From contig BGKB01000015.1 of assembly GCA_003116975.1 (NCBI GenBank), positions 310,001 through 374,000 on the forward strand: a stretch of DNA of 64,000 bases, written 5' to 3'. The position numbers were made by a program, and so were the translations under genes. Numbering within the stretch: the stretch's first letter is position 1; each line of letters begins with the position of its first letter. This stretch comes from Aurantiochytrium sp. KH105. Taxonomy: Eukaryota > Sar > Bigyra > Thraustochytrida > Thraustochytriidae. Under the pieces are notes generated by a model. That model made no database searches, was not told where the DNA came from, and saw nothing but the letters and a program-made list of their open reading frames with translations. Shown in pieces: positions 27,343 to 37,296 of this stretch.

Positions 27343-28599
27343 ATGGTCAAGACAGCCGCCAAGATGGTGGCCTCGGCCGTTGTAGCCGGCGCCCTCGCGG
27401 GCTCCGCCCACGGCGAGGTCTTCTTCAAGGAAACCTTCGAGGACGAGGCCTGGCGCGATCGCTGGGTAGACTCCACATGGAAGGGCGATAGCATGGGCAC
27501 CTGGGAATGGAGCGCCGGCGAATGGTTCGGAGATGCCGACAAAGACAAGGGCATCCGCACCAAGGACCGCGCTCGCTTCTACGGCATCTCCAGCAAGCTC
27601 GACAAGCCTTTCAGCAACAAAGACCAGGACCTTGTGGTCCAATTCAGCGTCAAGAACGAGGGCCGCACCAACAGCTTTTGCGGCGGCGGCTACATCAAGC
27701 TCATGGGATCCGATATTGACCAGGCCAGCTTTGGCGGCGACACACCCTACAAGGTCATGTTTGGTCCGGATCTCTGCGGCTACGACGTCTCGCGCATCCA
27801 CACTATTTTCAACTACAAGGGTGAGAACCTCCTGAAAAAGGATGACATCAAGCTTGAATACGGTGACAAGAACGAGTTCACGCATCTCTACACTCTTCAC
27901 GTCAAGCCCGACAACACCTACACCGTCTACCTCGACCTCAACGAAAAGAGCTCGGGTTCTCTTCCCGAGGGCTGGGACATGCCCTCAATGACCATCGATG
28001 ACCCGGAGGACTCCAAGCCCAGCGATTGGGTTGAGGAGCCGATGATGCTCGATCCCGATGATGTCAAGCCCGAGGGCTATGATGACATTCCTGCCGAGAT
28101 TGTCGACCCGGAGGCCGCCAAGCCCGAAGACTGGGACGATGAGGACGACGGCGAGTGGGAGGCCCCCATGATTCCCAACCCCGAGTTCAAGGGTCCCTGG
28201 GTGCAAAAGAAGATCTCTAACCCGGACTACAAGGGCCCGTGGAAGCCAAAGCAGCTCCCGAACCCGGATTACGATGCCGAGGCGTACGCCTTTGACGACA
28301 TTGGTGCTGTCGGCTTTGAGCTCTGGGTCGTTGACAATGGCTCCATCTTTGACAACATCTTTGTGGGTAACGATCTCGACGAGGCCTTTGCTTTCGCCAA
28401 GGAGACCTTTGAGGTGACCAAGGACGCCGAAAAGGCTGTCAAGGACGAAATCGATGCCAAAAAGGAGGAGGAGGCCAAGGCCGCCGCCGCCGCCGCGGGC
28501 GAAGACGTCGACGAGGACGATTACGCCGAGGATGATGAGCCTGATGAGGAGGCCGAGTTCATTCCTGACGCCGAGATTGCTGTCGAGAAGGAGCTTTAA
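27343..28599 (+). CDS. CALR: Calreticulin
   Basis: 418 residues from ATG 27343. This ER-lumen Ca2+-binding lectin chaperone helps fold monoglucosylated glycoproteins. A signal peptide ends near residue 24 (GSAHG, then EVFFKETF, the usual mature start). The globular N domain has the paired cysteines (SFCGGGYIKLMG and GPDLCGYD) and HTIFNYKGEN. The P domain carries type 1 repeats (DPEDSKPSDW, DPDDVKPEGY, DPEAAKPEDW) and type 2 repeats (NPEFKGPW, NPDYKGPW, NPDYDAEAY). The C-terminal tail is acidic with an Ala run and no transmembrane span, which excludes calnexin. The last four residues are EKEL instead of KDEL or HDEL, so retention may rely on a variant signal. Codon use is strongly GC-ending, as expected for a highly expressed gene. 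Confidence 0.97.
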   Translation: MVKTAAKMVASAVVAGALAGSAHGEVFFKETFEDEAWRDRWVDSTWKGDSMGTWEWSAGEWFGDADKDKGIRTKDRARFYGISSKLDKPFSNKDQDLVVQFSVKNEGRTNSFCGGGYIKLMGSDIDQASFGGDTPYKVMFGPDLCGYDVSRIHTIFNYKGENLLKKDDIKLEYGDKNEFTHLYTLHVKPDNTYTVYLDLNEKSSGSLPEGWDMPSMTIDDPEDSKPSDWVEEPMMLDPDDVKPEGYDDIPAEIVDPEAAKPEDWDDEDDGEWEAPMIPNPEFKGPWVQKKISNPDYKGPWKPKQLPNPDYDAEAYAFDDIGAVGFELWVVDNGSIFDNIFVGNDLDEAFAFAKETFEVTKDAEKAVKDEIDAKKEEEAKAAAAAAGEDVDEDDYAEDDEPDEEAEFIPDAEIAVEKEL

Positions 28600-28901
28600 T
28601 ATTTTTTAGGAGAAAAGAGAAGAAAAGAGAAGCGGGCTGCTGCTTTGCGCTGCGTACGTTTCCGTAGCAGTCGTTTTACGAAAATAGAAAACAAAACAAG
28701 ACTAAAAAAGAAAAAACACAGGAAAGGTAAAGAAATTTTCATCGAAAACTCTTACTTTCAAATCGGATTTTGCTTGGGAGTGTGAACGAGCAAGCATGCG
28801 ACTTGGACCAAGCTGACTGGCAGTAGTATGAAAACCAGGGTAATCAAGACAAGAGCTTGCGAGCTGAAATGCTTTCGAAGGGTCAATGGGGGATTCACTG
28901 T
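28600..28901. other. Convergent intergenic spacer
   Basis: AT-rich 3' flanks of calreticulin (+) and NDUFAF7 (-), with AGAAA-type runs just after the calreticulin stop (28613-28635). No gene seen. Confidence 0.55.
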
Positions 28902-30706
28902 CTACAACAGATCCGAACCACTTGGCGGGACAAAGCCTGCAATTTTCATTTCCGATGCCGGGGTCGCGCCGCGAGGGGCGCTTGGGGGTACTGCGTACAA
29001 AGCCATGGCCTTGTACGACTCACCCATGCCGCGAATCACTTCTTCCGTGTCTTCGTCAATAAAGTCGCCTTCGACGAGACGCTGAAAAGCCATAAAGATT
29101 TCCATTTGCTTCTCCTCATCTGGCTGCGCATGCAAGAGCGTACCAATGCGCGTCTCAATTCCCATGTTGCGCAAAAAGCTTCCCTGTGTCAGCGTCTCTG
29201 AGATTCTCACGGGATTCGACATTTTCGACGCGACTTGCTGAGCCGCATAACGCAAAAAGTGAAAGTCCACGTCTGCCGAAAGGTCCACCTCACCGGGCTC
29301 GGTGAGCGGATGCACAAACGCGTGCTTTTTGATCCCGCGCAGACTGCTCCGCGCAGCACCGTTATCACCATAGTCAATCACGAGCGCTGCGCCGCCACAC
29401 TGTGACAGACACTCGGTAATGTCTTGCATTAAGGCAGCGCCCACTGCACACACCTCGATGGCATCTCCCTCGACCAGACCCACGTCGTCCTTGCTCGCAG
29501 TCTTCTCGTGTAGTGAAAGAAGCATCTTGGTTGCGGGAGTCGGCTTTGTAGAAAGCACAAAACGAAAGTGATGCAGCTTACGCAGCGGTTTTTCCGGATC
29601 CACGTCAGCCTCTGCCACGGTCGGGGCTAGCGGCTCCACATCCACAAGTCGCTCGACCCATTCTTTCTTCTTGTTCACCTCAAATTGGTGCACAGGCAAG
29701 GCGTCAAATAACTCCTGAGCGACGACCAGCGTTGGTGTGTTGTTGTTTTGCTTGCGCACATCGTTAAACTCGCGCATCCACTCTACCTTGACGCTGCGAC
29801 TTTCAATGTTGCCACGCTTACCCAGCGGCCCAAACAGAGGTGCACGCATGGAAAGACGACCTGCTTTGCGAGCAATCTCCCAAACATCATCCATGTGCTT
29901 GGCCTGCCCCTGCATGTCCATGCGCTCTTCGTCGCCCGAGCCATTCGCTGGGGAGTTCTTGCGCAAATCATCGTCCTCATAGGAAGGCACAGCGGCGCCG
30001 CTCGTGAATGTGCAGCGGAGTTTCTTTTGCTGCAAACGCCGAAGCACTGGACTTGTCTCAACCATACGTACACCGTCGCCCTTTTGCAGGGCGCGGCAAA
30101 AGTCGGGAAAGCTGCTTACCGCGCGCAAAAGGTCGCTCATGAGCGTTCCGCGTCCCGGGCCCAATTCAACGAGGCGTACAGATTCTGGAGAGCCCATGGC
30201 CATCCACTGAGAGACGCACCACACGCCAATCAGCTCTCCAAAGACCTGACTAATCTCCGGCGAGGTTGTAAAGTCGCCAGCCTTGCCAAAGGCGTCACGC
30301 GTCATGTAATAACCGTACTTGGGATGTCCGAGGGCGACCGTCATGAATTCGCTCATGGATACGGGGCCACGGGACGAAATGCGAAGTTTCAATTCGTCGA
30401 CAAGCGGCGTCTTTTCGGACTGTGTTGCTTGTTCTCCCGGCGCCAGGGTCTCGGCTTCCGCGCCGGGCACGGGCTCCGTTGCCACCGACGGCACGTTCAC
30501 AAGGCCGGAGCGGTCGATCTCGATGCTGCGCAGTCGCTCTTCCGCGCCTTGGAAGAGTTCCTCGCGGGCCTTTGCTCGCACCCGGACCTCGAGCTCCTCC
30601 CCATTCTCCTCGCCTGCATCCTCGCGCAGACCCAGCGGCGACGGCGGCAGATCCTTTGTCGACGTCGGCCGCGACGATGACAATGTTGACGGAGGCCTCG
30701 GCGGGA

Positions 30707-30738
<32 letters not shown>

Positions 30739-30824
30739 CACAGAGCGCGTGCACGAATACGCGGCACCCGCGCGTACTTGCCACGAGTCGCCGCCGCCGC
30801 CACGAGTCGCGCTGTTGTGGACAT
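28902..30824 (-). CDS. NDUFAF7: Complex I assembly factor / protein arginine methyltransferase NDUFAF7 (MidA)
   Basis: 640 residues from ATG 30824. NDUFAF7 symmetrically dimethylates an arginine of the NDUFS2 subunit in the mitochondrial matrix, an early step of complex I assembly. The first 60 residues (ARLVAAAATRGKYARVPRIR then a Ser run) look like a mitochondrial presequence. The family block begins with DELKLRISSRGPVSMSEFM, followed by HPKYGYYMTRDAFGKAGDFT and TSPEISQVFGELIG. The S-adenosylmethionine loop is VELGPGRGTLMSDLLR. Further landmarks are VVAQELFDALPVHQF and ALVIDYGDNG. The chain is longer than the human protein (441 aa) through the N-terminal region and an insert near 290-330 (NSPANGSGDEERMD). 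A TATATA element lies 48-55 nt before the ATG. Confidence 0.94.
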
Positions 30825-32049
30825 CGTGATGCGAGGTCTGGCTGGACGAGACGTGATGGCACTAATCACTACTATATAGCCGTGCCATTCTGCCGGGACC
30901 GAGAAATTCGACAACATCGTCAACATTGCTTTCATTCTCACGACGACTTGAAAAGACATGGGCGGATGAACGAAAGCCGTTTGGGTCATGCACGGCACGA
31001 TCTTTGCGGTTGCAGTAAGCCTTTTTGATGGTTTTCAGAATGATGTCGAGCATGTCAGAATTTCGGTTGCAGCGGCCTTTTCGAGTCTCGCCTTCTGAGA
31101 AGCGCACGCACAGGTGGTTGCTGCGGATGTATCTTGGTAATAGATCCTTGCGCGTTGGACGCGAGTTTGCGCACCGACGTTGAGTGCAGTCCTTTGAGCT
31201 AACGCGGGCGAGAATGGAGTGAGGACTTTTTGTTTTGCAGAAATATGCAAGGAGTGCGCAGATTCAATAAAGAGCAACGTGGCTTTGGAGGAGCGAGGAA
31301 TCACAGCGAGGACAAAAAAAAGGTGATTGAATTCTTCTTCCAAAGCTCGATTTAGCAGCAAGCGAGTCGCTCTGGGCAGCTTGCGTGCCTTGACTTTGGT
31401 GGCTGTGCTTCGTGGACAACGGTAGAAGAAGACGAGCGAGCTGTGCAGCGACGAATTCCAAAATGATCGAAGCGAGATACGTGAAGTGAGTGCACCCCCT
31501 TGAGGGCGACGCGAGAATAAGGTGAGTGGTGGCCATGGCGGTGTCAGTATTTCTTTTCACTCCGGCAAAGTGAACAGCTTTCATGGACTTGAAGACTTTA
31601 CGAATTCAATCTCTTTGCTGCTCTACTTCGCAGACGGACAAATTGCTTGCCAAGCGAGAGGACGCATCGGCCAGCGGCAGCCTGGGGGCTTAGGTGATGG
31701 CTTCAAAATTTTGCAGTGCGTGGGCGAGCGTACGTTCGCTCGTAACACTGCTTGGCGCAAGATCTTGCCATTAAGATCGGCTTAAAAGCGAATAACGAAG
31801 ACAAAGAGAGCATCAAGGGTGTCGAGCGCGAGCGCCGGCGGCGTGAGAGGAGCAGAGGTCCAGGGCGTAGCTGTGTCTGGCGACCTGTGGCGAGCCCAGA
31901 AGACTGTTTCACGCTGTTTGACAATAGCAAATAAGGCCAAGAAGACCGCAGCAGCGTCTTGGGCCTCGGCGACCACTTCAGGTCTCAGGATGACACTCTA
32001 TCAAGACAGTGAGATCGATAGATGACGGTAAACATGTTCTCAGCATTTG
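30825..32049. other. Intergenic region holding the 3' flank of the kinase-RING gene
   Basis: From about 31160 this is the downstream flank of the 32050-36154 gene and is duplicated at 36435-37296. A 106-codon frame on the minus strand (31264-31584) has a counterpart in the other copy. No confident gene. Confidence 0.5.
30872..30879 (-). promoter_or_regulatory. Candidate TATA box of NDUFAF7
   Basis: CTATATAG (palindromic) ends 48 nt upstream of the NDUFAF7 ATG, at a distance compatible with a short 5' UTR. Assigned on position and sequence only. Confidence 0.4.
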
Positions 32050-33215
32050 TTATTCAAAACTGAAGTTGTCGCCGACAATGTCCGGCGTTAGGAGAGGACG
32101 CAATTTGTTCTGAACGCTGGCACGTATGCCTGCGTCTTCAATCTTCTCCGCCATGTAGTCGCGAAGACGCTGCGCTCGAAGCTGGCCCCATACTTGCCGC
32201 ACAACGTGCTCTTGGCCAAAAAAACGATCTTCGCCAGCAGGCTTTGACGCACAACTCGCCACATGTTGATGACAAGCTTGGGAGTCGTTGCCCGTGTCCT
32301 GTAGACACCATGCGCAAAAGTAGCATGGGCAGGTGCCACATTTGACAGCACAGCAGTCGCTAAAGTCAACGAAAACTGTCGAGCAACGGGGGCATGAGAC
32401 ATTCAAGACCTCGTTCTGGATTGTGCGAATGTGATTCTGCGTCGTCGGGTCCAGCCCATGTTCGCGGAGTGCGGCGTCAACGCGATCACGGAGCTGACGC
32501 TCTTGTTCAGCTGCGGCGTCTCGCTCAAAATGCTTGCGCACTATACCAAGCAGAGCTGCAAAGTCCTCCTTAGGAACCGCGGACGCAATAGCATGTCCCG
32601 TGATGAGGAGCTCACAGTCTGGAGTGACACAGCACATGCTTCCATCTCGTAATACGTTGACGTGCGCATTAGGCTGAGTAGCCGCACGTACTGACCCGCT
32701 CAGGCACTCTTTGCACGTAAAGTGATCATCAGCGCAAGAGACGCCCTCGCCGATGGGGAAAATGTCGAGGCAAATGGCACACGAGGCCTGCTTTACGGGC
32801 TCAACCTGAAATGCTTCGTGACGCAAGGCCTCGAGCGCAGTGGGCCGCTGTGTTGGATCTGCAGACTGCAGGGACGAAATGAGCGACTGCAAAGCGTCAG
32901 ATACCTCTTTGTTTTCGAAGAGGTCCGCGAGGACCATTCCCGCGGAAAAGAGATCCACGGCAGACTCTACCCTGTCGACATTTTCGCGACGAAGCTCAGG
33001 AGCCATGTACTTGAAGGTGGCTTGCATGTGCTGCGTCATGGTCACATTGTGCATTTGAACACCATCAAAATCCCCTAGCACAGGCGACAGGCCTGGGGCG
33101 AGGAAAACATTCTCTGGCTTGACGTCGCAGTGCACGAAGCCTTGCGAGTGCAAGTCGTGTAGACCAGACAGAAGACCGATCGCAATGCGTCTACGCGTTG
33201 CCAGGTCTGCATGCG
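31160..33215. repeat. Segmental duplication, copy A (3' part of the kinase-RING gene plus flank)
   Basis: Direct repeat of about 2.05 kb matching 36435-38455 in the same orientation. Similarity begins near the shared GAGTGCAGTCCTTTGAGC-like string and ends at AGGTCTGCATGCG on the right (33203-33215). Most of it is roughly 80-90% identical by eye, with one much closer tract at 31814-32183. Confidence 0.85.
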
Positions 33216-36154
33216 GGGTGTCGCGGACCCAGGAGGCAAGATCGCCGCCTGAATAATATGGCATCAGAGTGCATCCCTGGTGGGCATCTTGCATGAACAC
33301 GCCTTGGATGCGCACGATGTAGGCTGATTTGATCTGAGCAAGCGCTGCGACCTGGCGATAGAAACGACTGCTCCACTCTTCGTCGGCGAGATGAAAGGAC
33401 TTGAGCACAAAGTCCTGGCCTTTGAGATCGCGTACTTTAAGCACAGACTTGCCGGGTTTAGATGCAAGCTTTGCGAGGGTCTCAAAGTCACTGCGCTTTG
33501 CATTCGCCAACCAGAGACCCAGCATGCACAGTTCTCGGGGTATGCTATTGTTCACGCCCAGGCTTTTGACCCACTCCTGATCTCGGAGCAACTCAGGGTA
33601 AAATTCTTCCGCGTACCTCAGCACCTGCGTGCGCTCTTTGCGAAGCTCGCTGTCCAGCTTGTAAGCACTCCCAAGCTGAGCAAGCTCTTGCTCGAGACCG
33701 GGAATCCGAGCTCGTGCTTCTGTATCTCCGTCATTGGCATCCTCGCGGGCGTAGCGAAGATCTTGTTCAAGTCTTTCTCGCTTACGCCTGCTCTGGCGAA
33801 GTCTTTGCATTGTATCCGTCACTCGTGATGTGTCCGGTGCCGTGAGCCCAGGAACTTGCTTGGAAAGGGAACCTGACAGGTCTTCTGCGGCTTTTTGTAA
33901 GCGCGAGACCTCGTTTTTCACTGTGCAAGTGTAAAATGAGATGGTGTTTGCTAATGCACGCCGCACCTCCTTCAACGGGGCGTCTGCCATGGGATCGACG
34001 CTTGTTAAGTTGCTGAGCTCTGCTCTCAGTGCTTGTTGTACGTTTTGTAGCTCCATCGCGACATGCCTTGTCTTTTCGGGGTGTCGCAACGTCATAAAGA
34101 ATGTCGCTTGGATACCGAGGCGTTTTGTACTCTCATCTAAAGCATCAATAGCTGCCTCGGTACGCTTTCGCGCAGCGCTCGTGTCGTGCCGAGCCTCCCA
34201 GGCCTTAATAGCCTCTACCGCGTCTCGCGTTGCTTCCTGCACTTGGTCAAAGGTGATTGGCACGACAATAGCGTCAAAGTCCATAGGTTCCTCCAGGACC
34301 TCCTTCCAAAGACTATGACAGGTGTCTATCACGGTTCTGATTCTTGGATCTGAGAGTATGATCTCACATTGACCTTCGATCCCACCTGACAGAGCATCCC
34401 GAATGCCCGTGACAAGGTCGCTTCGACTTTCGTCTCGTTTGGTAATCTTTTTCGAGTCCGTCTTGACAGCTTCTTGAAGCGCAATCAGCTCCACTTCTTT
34501 TCCGCGAAGGATGGCTTGCTGCCTATCAAAGTTTGCCAGAGATGCGACCGGGTCCTTGCGCAACAGCTGCTCAGCAAAGAAGTCGTGCAGCCTCGGATGA
34601 AGAATAGGTTTCTGTTCATTTCGCTTTGTCCTTGCGAGTGAGATCTTTTGCGCGAGTGCCTCGAGATTGACTGTTTGCCCAGAATACGCGAACAATAGGA
34701 GCAACTCACGGCGATCTGGCGCACTTGGTATCCCTAGTTGCTCAAGACGAGCAGAAGTGAGATCGTGCGCGTCACCCAGCGTTCGCACACCCTCATCGAA
34801 GAGCTTGACAACCATCACTCGCAGTTCGTTGTTGTGGAGATGTTCCAGCGGTAACGAGTTTATGAAAGAAAGAAAGGTGGACAGCTCCATGCGGTTCTCG
34901 GAAGAAACATGCGCAAGAGCCATCCCAATCCCGAGGGAGTCGCTCGAAAGACCTGCGCTGTGCTCAAAAAGAAGCTTTGCAAGAAATAGATCGTCTCCAT
35001 CCTCTTTGAATTTGCAAGCGTAGATCATTGGGGTGAGGCCCAGTTTGTCACGCGCATCGAACTGTACCCCGTCCGCCACGAGCTTCTTTGCCCTCGCAAG
35101 GTCGCCGTTCTTGCATGCCTGCATGAAAGGCGTCTGGCTCTTTTCGTACAAATCTTGGGCGCCGTCGAAAATGGCTTCGGGCTCTGTGTCTCCGTTGCTG
35201 AAAGTTTATAAAAGAACGAACGTCAGAACATGAAAGGTGTTGCAAACTCCATCGTTTCTGTGTAACTTACTCTTGCGAAAGCAACGACGCCGCCACGACG
35301 CTCCGCGGCTGCTGCAAGCTGCCCTGTACACCCCGCGCCACCTCCAACATCGTCGCGAACTCCAGGAACGCGACGGCGTCGGCGCGATCCCAGTACTTGG
35401 CCAGCGCCAGCGCGTTCCGCCCGTTCTTATGTTTCAAATGCAGGTTGGCACCCGCCGCGTAGCAGAGCTTGATGCAGCGCAGGAGACCCGACGTGGTGTG
35501 ATGCGATTCAAATGGATGACGACATGCCATCATGAGCGCGGTGTATCCCTCGTTCTGCTGCAGGTCAAGCTTTGCGCCGCGCTTGATGAGCAAGTGGGCC
35601 GTGTCGGGCTGGTCGTAGCGGCACGCGAACATGAGCGTGGTCCATCCCTTGTTGTCCTGTAGGTCAAGCTTTGCGCCGCGCTTGATGAGCAAGTGGGCCG
35701 TGTCGGGCTGGTTCTTCTGGCACGCAATCATGAGCGCGGTCCATCCCTTGTTGTCCTGAAGGTCAAGCTTTGCGCCGCGCTCGATGAGCAAGTGGGCCGT
35801 GTCGGGCTGGTCGTAGCGGCACGCGAACATGAGCGCGGTCCATCCCTTGTTGTCCTGAAGGTTAAGCTTTGCGCCGCGCTCGATGAGCAAGTGGGCCGTG
35901 TCGGGCTGGTCGTAGCGGCACGCCCACATGAGCGAGGTCCATCCGTAGTTGTCCTGTCGGTCAAGCTTTGCGCCGCGCTGGATGAGCAACTGCGCGATGG
36001 CGGGCTGGCCCCCGGAGTCTGGATGAATTGCCCACATGAGCGGCGTGTGCTTATTCGTCGTCACCGTCGCGTCGAGCAGGGCGGGGTCGTCCTGCACGGC
36101 GCGCTGCACGCCGGCTAGGTCGCCGTTCTCGATGAGGACGCGCATGTCCGCCAT
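32050..36154 (-). CDS. Ankyrin / SAM-like / protein kinase / RING-RBR fusion protein (two exons)
   Basis: Exon 1 is 36154-35271, exon 2 is 35197-32050, with a 73-nt GTAAGT..CAG intron between. The splice joins ...SLLSQ to DNGDTEPEA in frame and gives 1343 residues. Seven ankyrin repeats fill about 1-270, another ankyrin pair about 312-390. A SAM-like segment (LTSARLEQLGIPSAPDRREL) lies near 440-460, then a long helical region. The kinase domain spans about 875-1090, with lysine in FVLKSFHL (Lys894), HCDVKPEN (Asp986) and GDFDG (Asp1004). RING1-type ligands follow (Cys1101, Cys1104, Cys1116, His1120, Cys1123, Cys1126, then Cys1151/Cys1156). A RING2/Rcat-like module reads CPRC...DCCAVKCGTCPCYFCAWC. 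RBR modules transfer ubiquitin via a catalytic Cys. No IBR is recognisable between the two. No membrane span or signal peptide. Confidence 0.85.
35564..36000. repeat. 99-bp tandem repeats encoding identical ankyrin units
   Basis: The string GTCAAGCTTTGCGCCGCG (one copy GTTAAGC) recurs at 35564, 35663, 35762, 35861 and 35960, spaced exactly 99 bp. Each unit encodes one 33-residue ankyrin repeat, nearly identical in DNA, inside exon 1 of the kinase-RING gene. Confidence 0.95.
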
Positions 36155-37296
36155 CCTTGCGCACGCGCGCGGTGCCGTGGCGTGGGCGAGGCGCGCGGGT
36201 CTGGCTCGAGGGCGGCGGTCGGGACGGGCTGGGGAGGACGATGAAGACGGAGATGGAGACGGAGATGGAGACGGAGGAAAAGATTATGTAGCCCCGCGGT
36301 GAGCCGACTCCAGTTTGAAAGTAGATCAGTCAGCCCTGACTAAAAGTCCAAGCGAGTCCAAGTCTAAAAAATTGACACGGTCGTCGCGCACGACCCACCG
36401 ACCACTGCCCCGAAGTCTCAAATTTGTGCGCACGAAAATGGACGCAAGCTCGCGCATCGACGGTGAGTGCAGTCCTTCGAGCTAACGCGGGGGAGAATGG
36501 GTGAGAACTTCGTTTTGCAGGAATATGCAAAGAGAGCGACGTGGCTAGGAGCGAGCCGTCACAGCGAAGACAAGAATAAAGGCGATAAACTTTTTTTCTC
36601 GAGCCAAGCTCGAATCAGCAGCAAGCGAGTCGCGCTGGACAGCTTTGTGTGCCTTGACTTGGCGGCCGTGCTTCGTGGACAATGGCAGAAGAAGTAGAGA
36701 GAGCTGTGCAGCGACGAAGTCCACAAAGATCGAAGCGAGATGCGTGAAGTGAGTGTACCCCTTGAGGCGACGTGAGAAGTAGGTGGCGGCCATGGCGGTG
36801 ACAGTGCTTTTTCTACCTCCGGCAAAGTGAACAGCTTTCATGGATGAGTTTACAAATCCAGCCTCTTTGCTGCTCTACTTTGCAGACAATCAAATTGCTT
36901 GCCAAGCGAGATGACGCATCGGCCGCAGCCTGGGGGCTTGATTGATGGCGTTAAAGTTCTGCAGTGCGTGAGCGAGCGTACGTTCGCTCATAACACTGCT
37001 TGGCGCAACGTTATTGACGCTAGGATCAGCTTCAAAGCGAATATCGACGATAAAGAGCACCAAGGGTGTCGAGCGCGAGCGCCGGCGGCGTGAGAGGAGC
37101 AGAGGTCCAGGGCGTAGCTGTGTCTGGCGACCTGTGGCGAGCCCAGAAGACTGTTTAACGCTGTTTGACAATAGCAAATAAGGCCAAGAAGACCGCAGCA
37201 GCGTCTTGGGCCTCGGCGACCACTTCAGGTCTCAGGATGACACTCTATCAAGACAGTGAGATCGATAGATGACGGTAAACATGTTCTCAGCATTTG
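36155..37296. other. Promoter of the kinase-RING gene and 3' flank of its partial copy
   Basis: 36155-36300 holds a GGAGAT hexamer repeat (about 36245-36272) just upstream of the start codon. From about 36435 the sequence repeats the downstream flank of the functional copy, including a 98-codon minus-strand frame (36545-36841). Confidence 0.5.
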
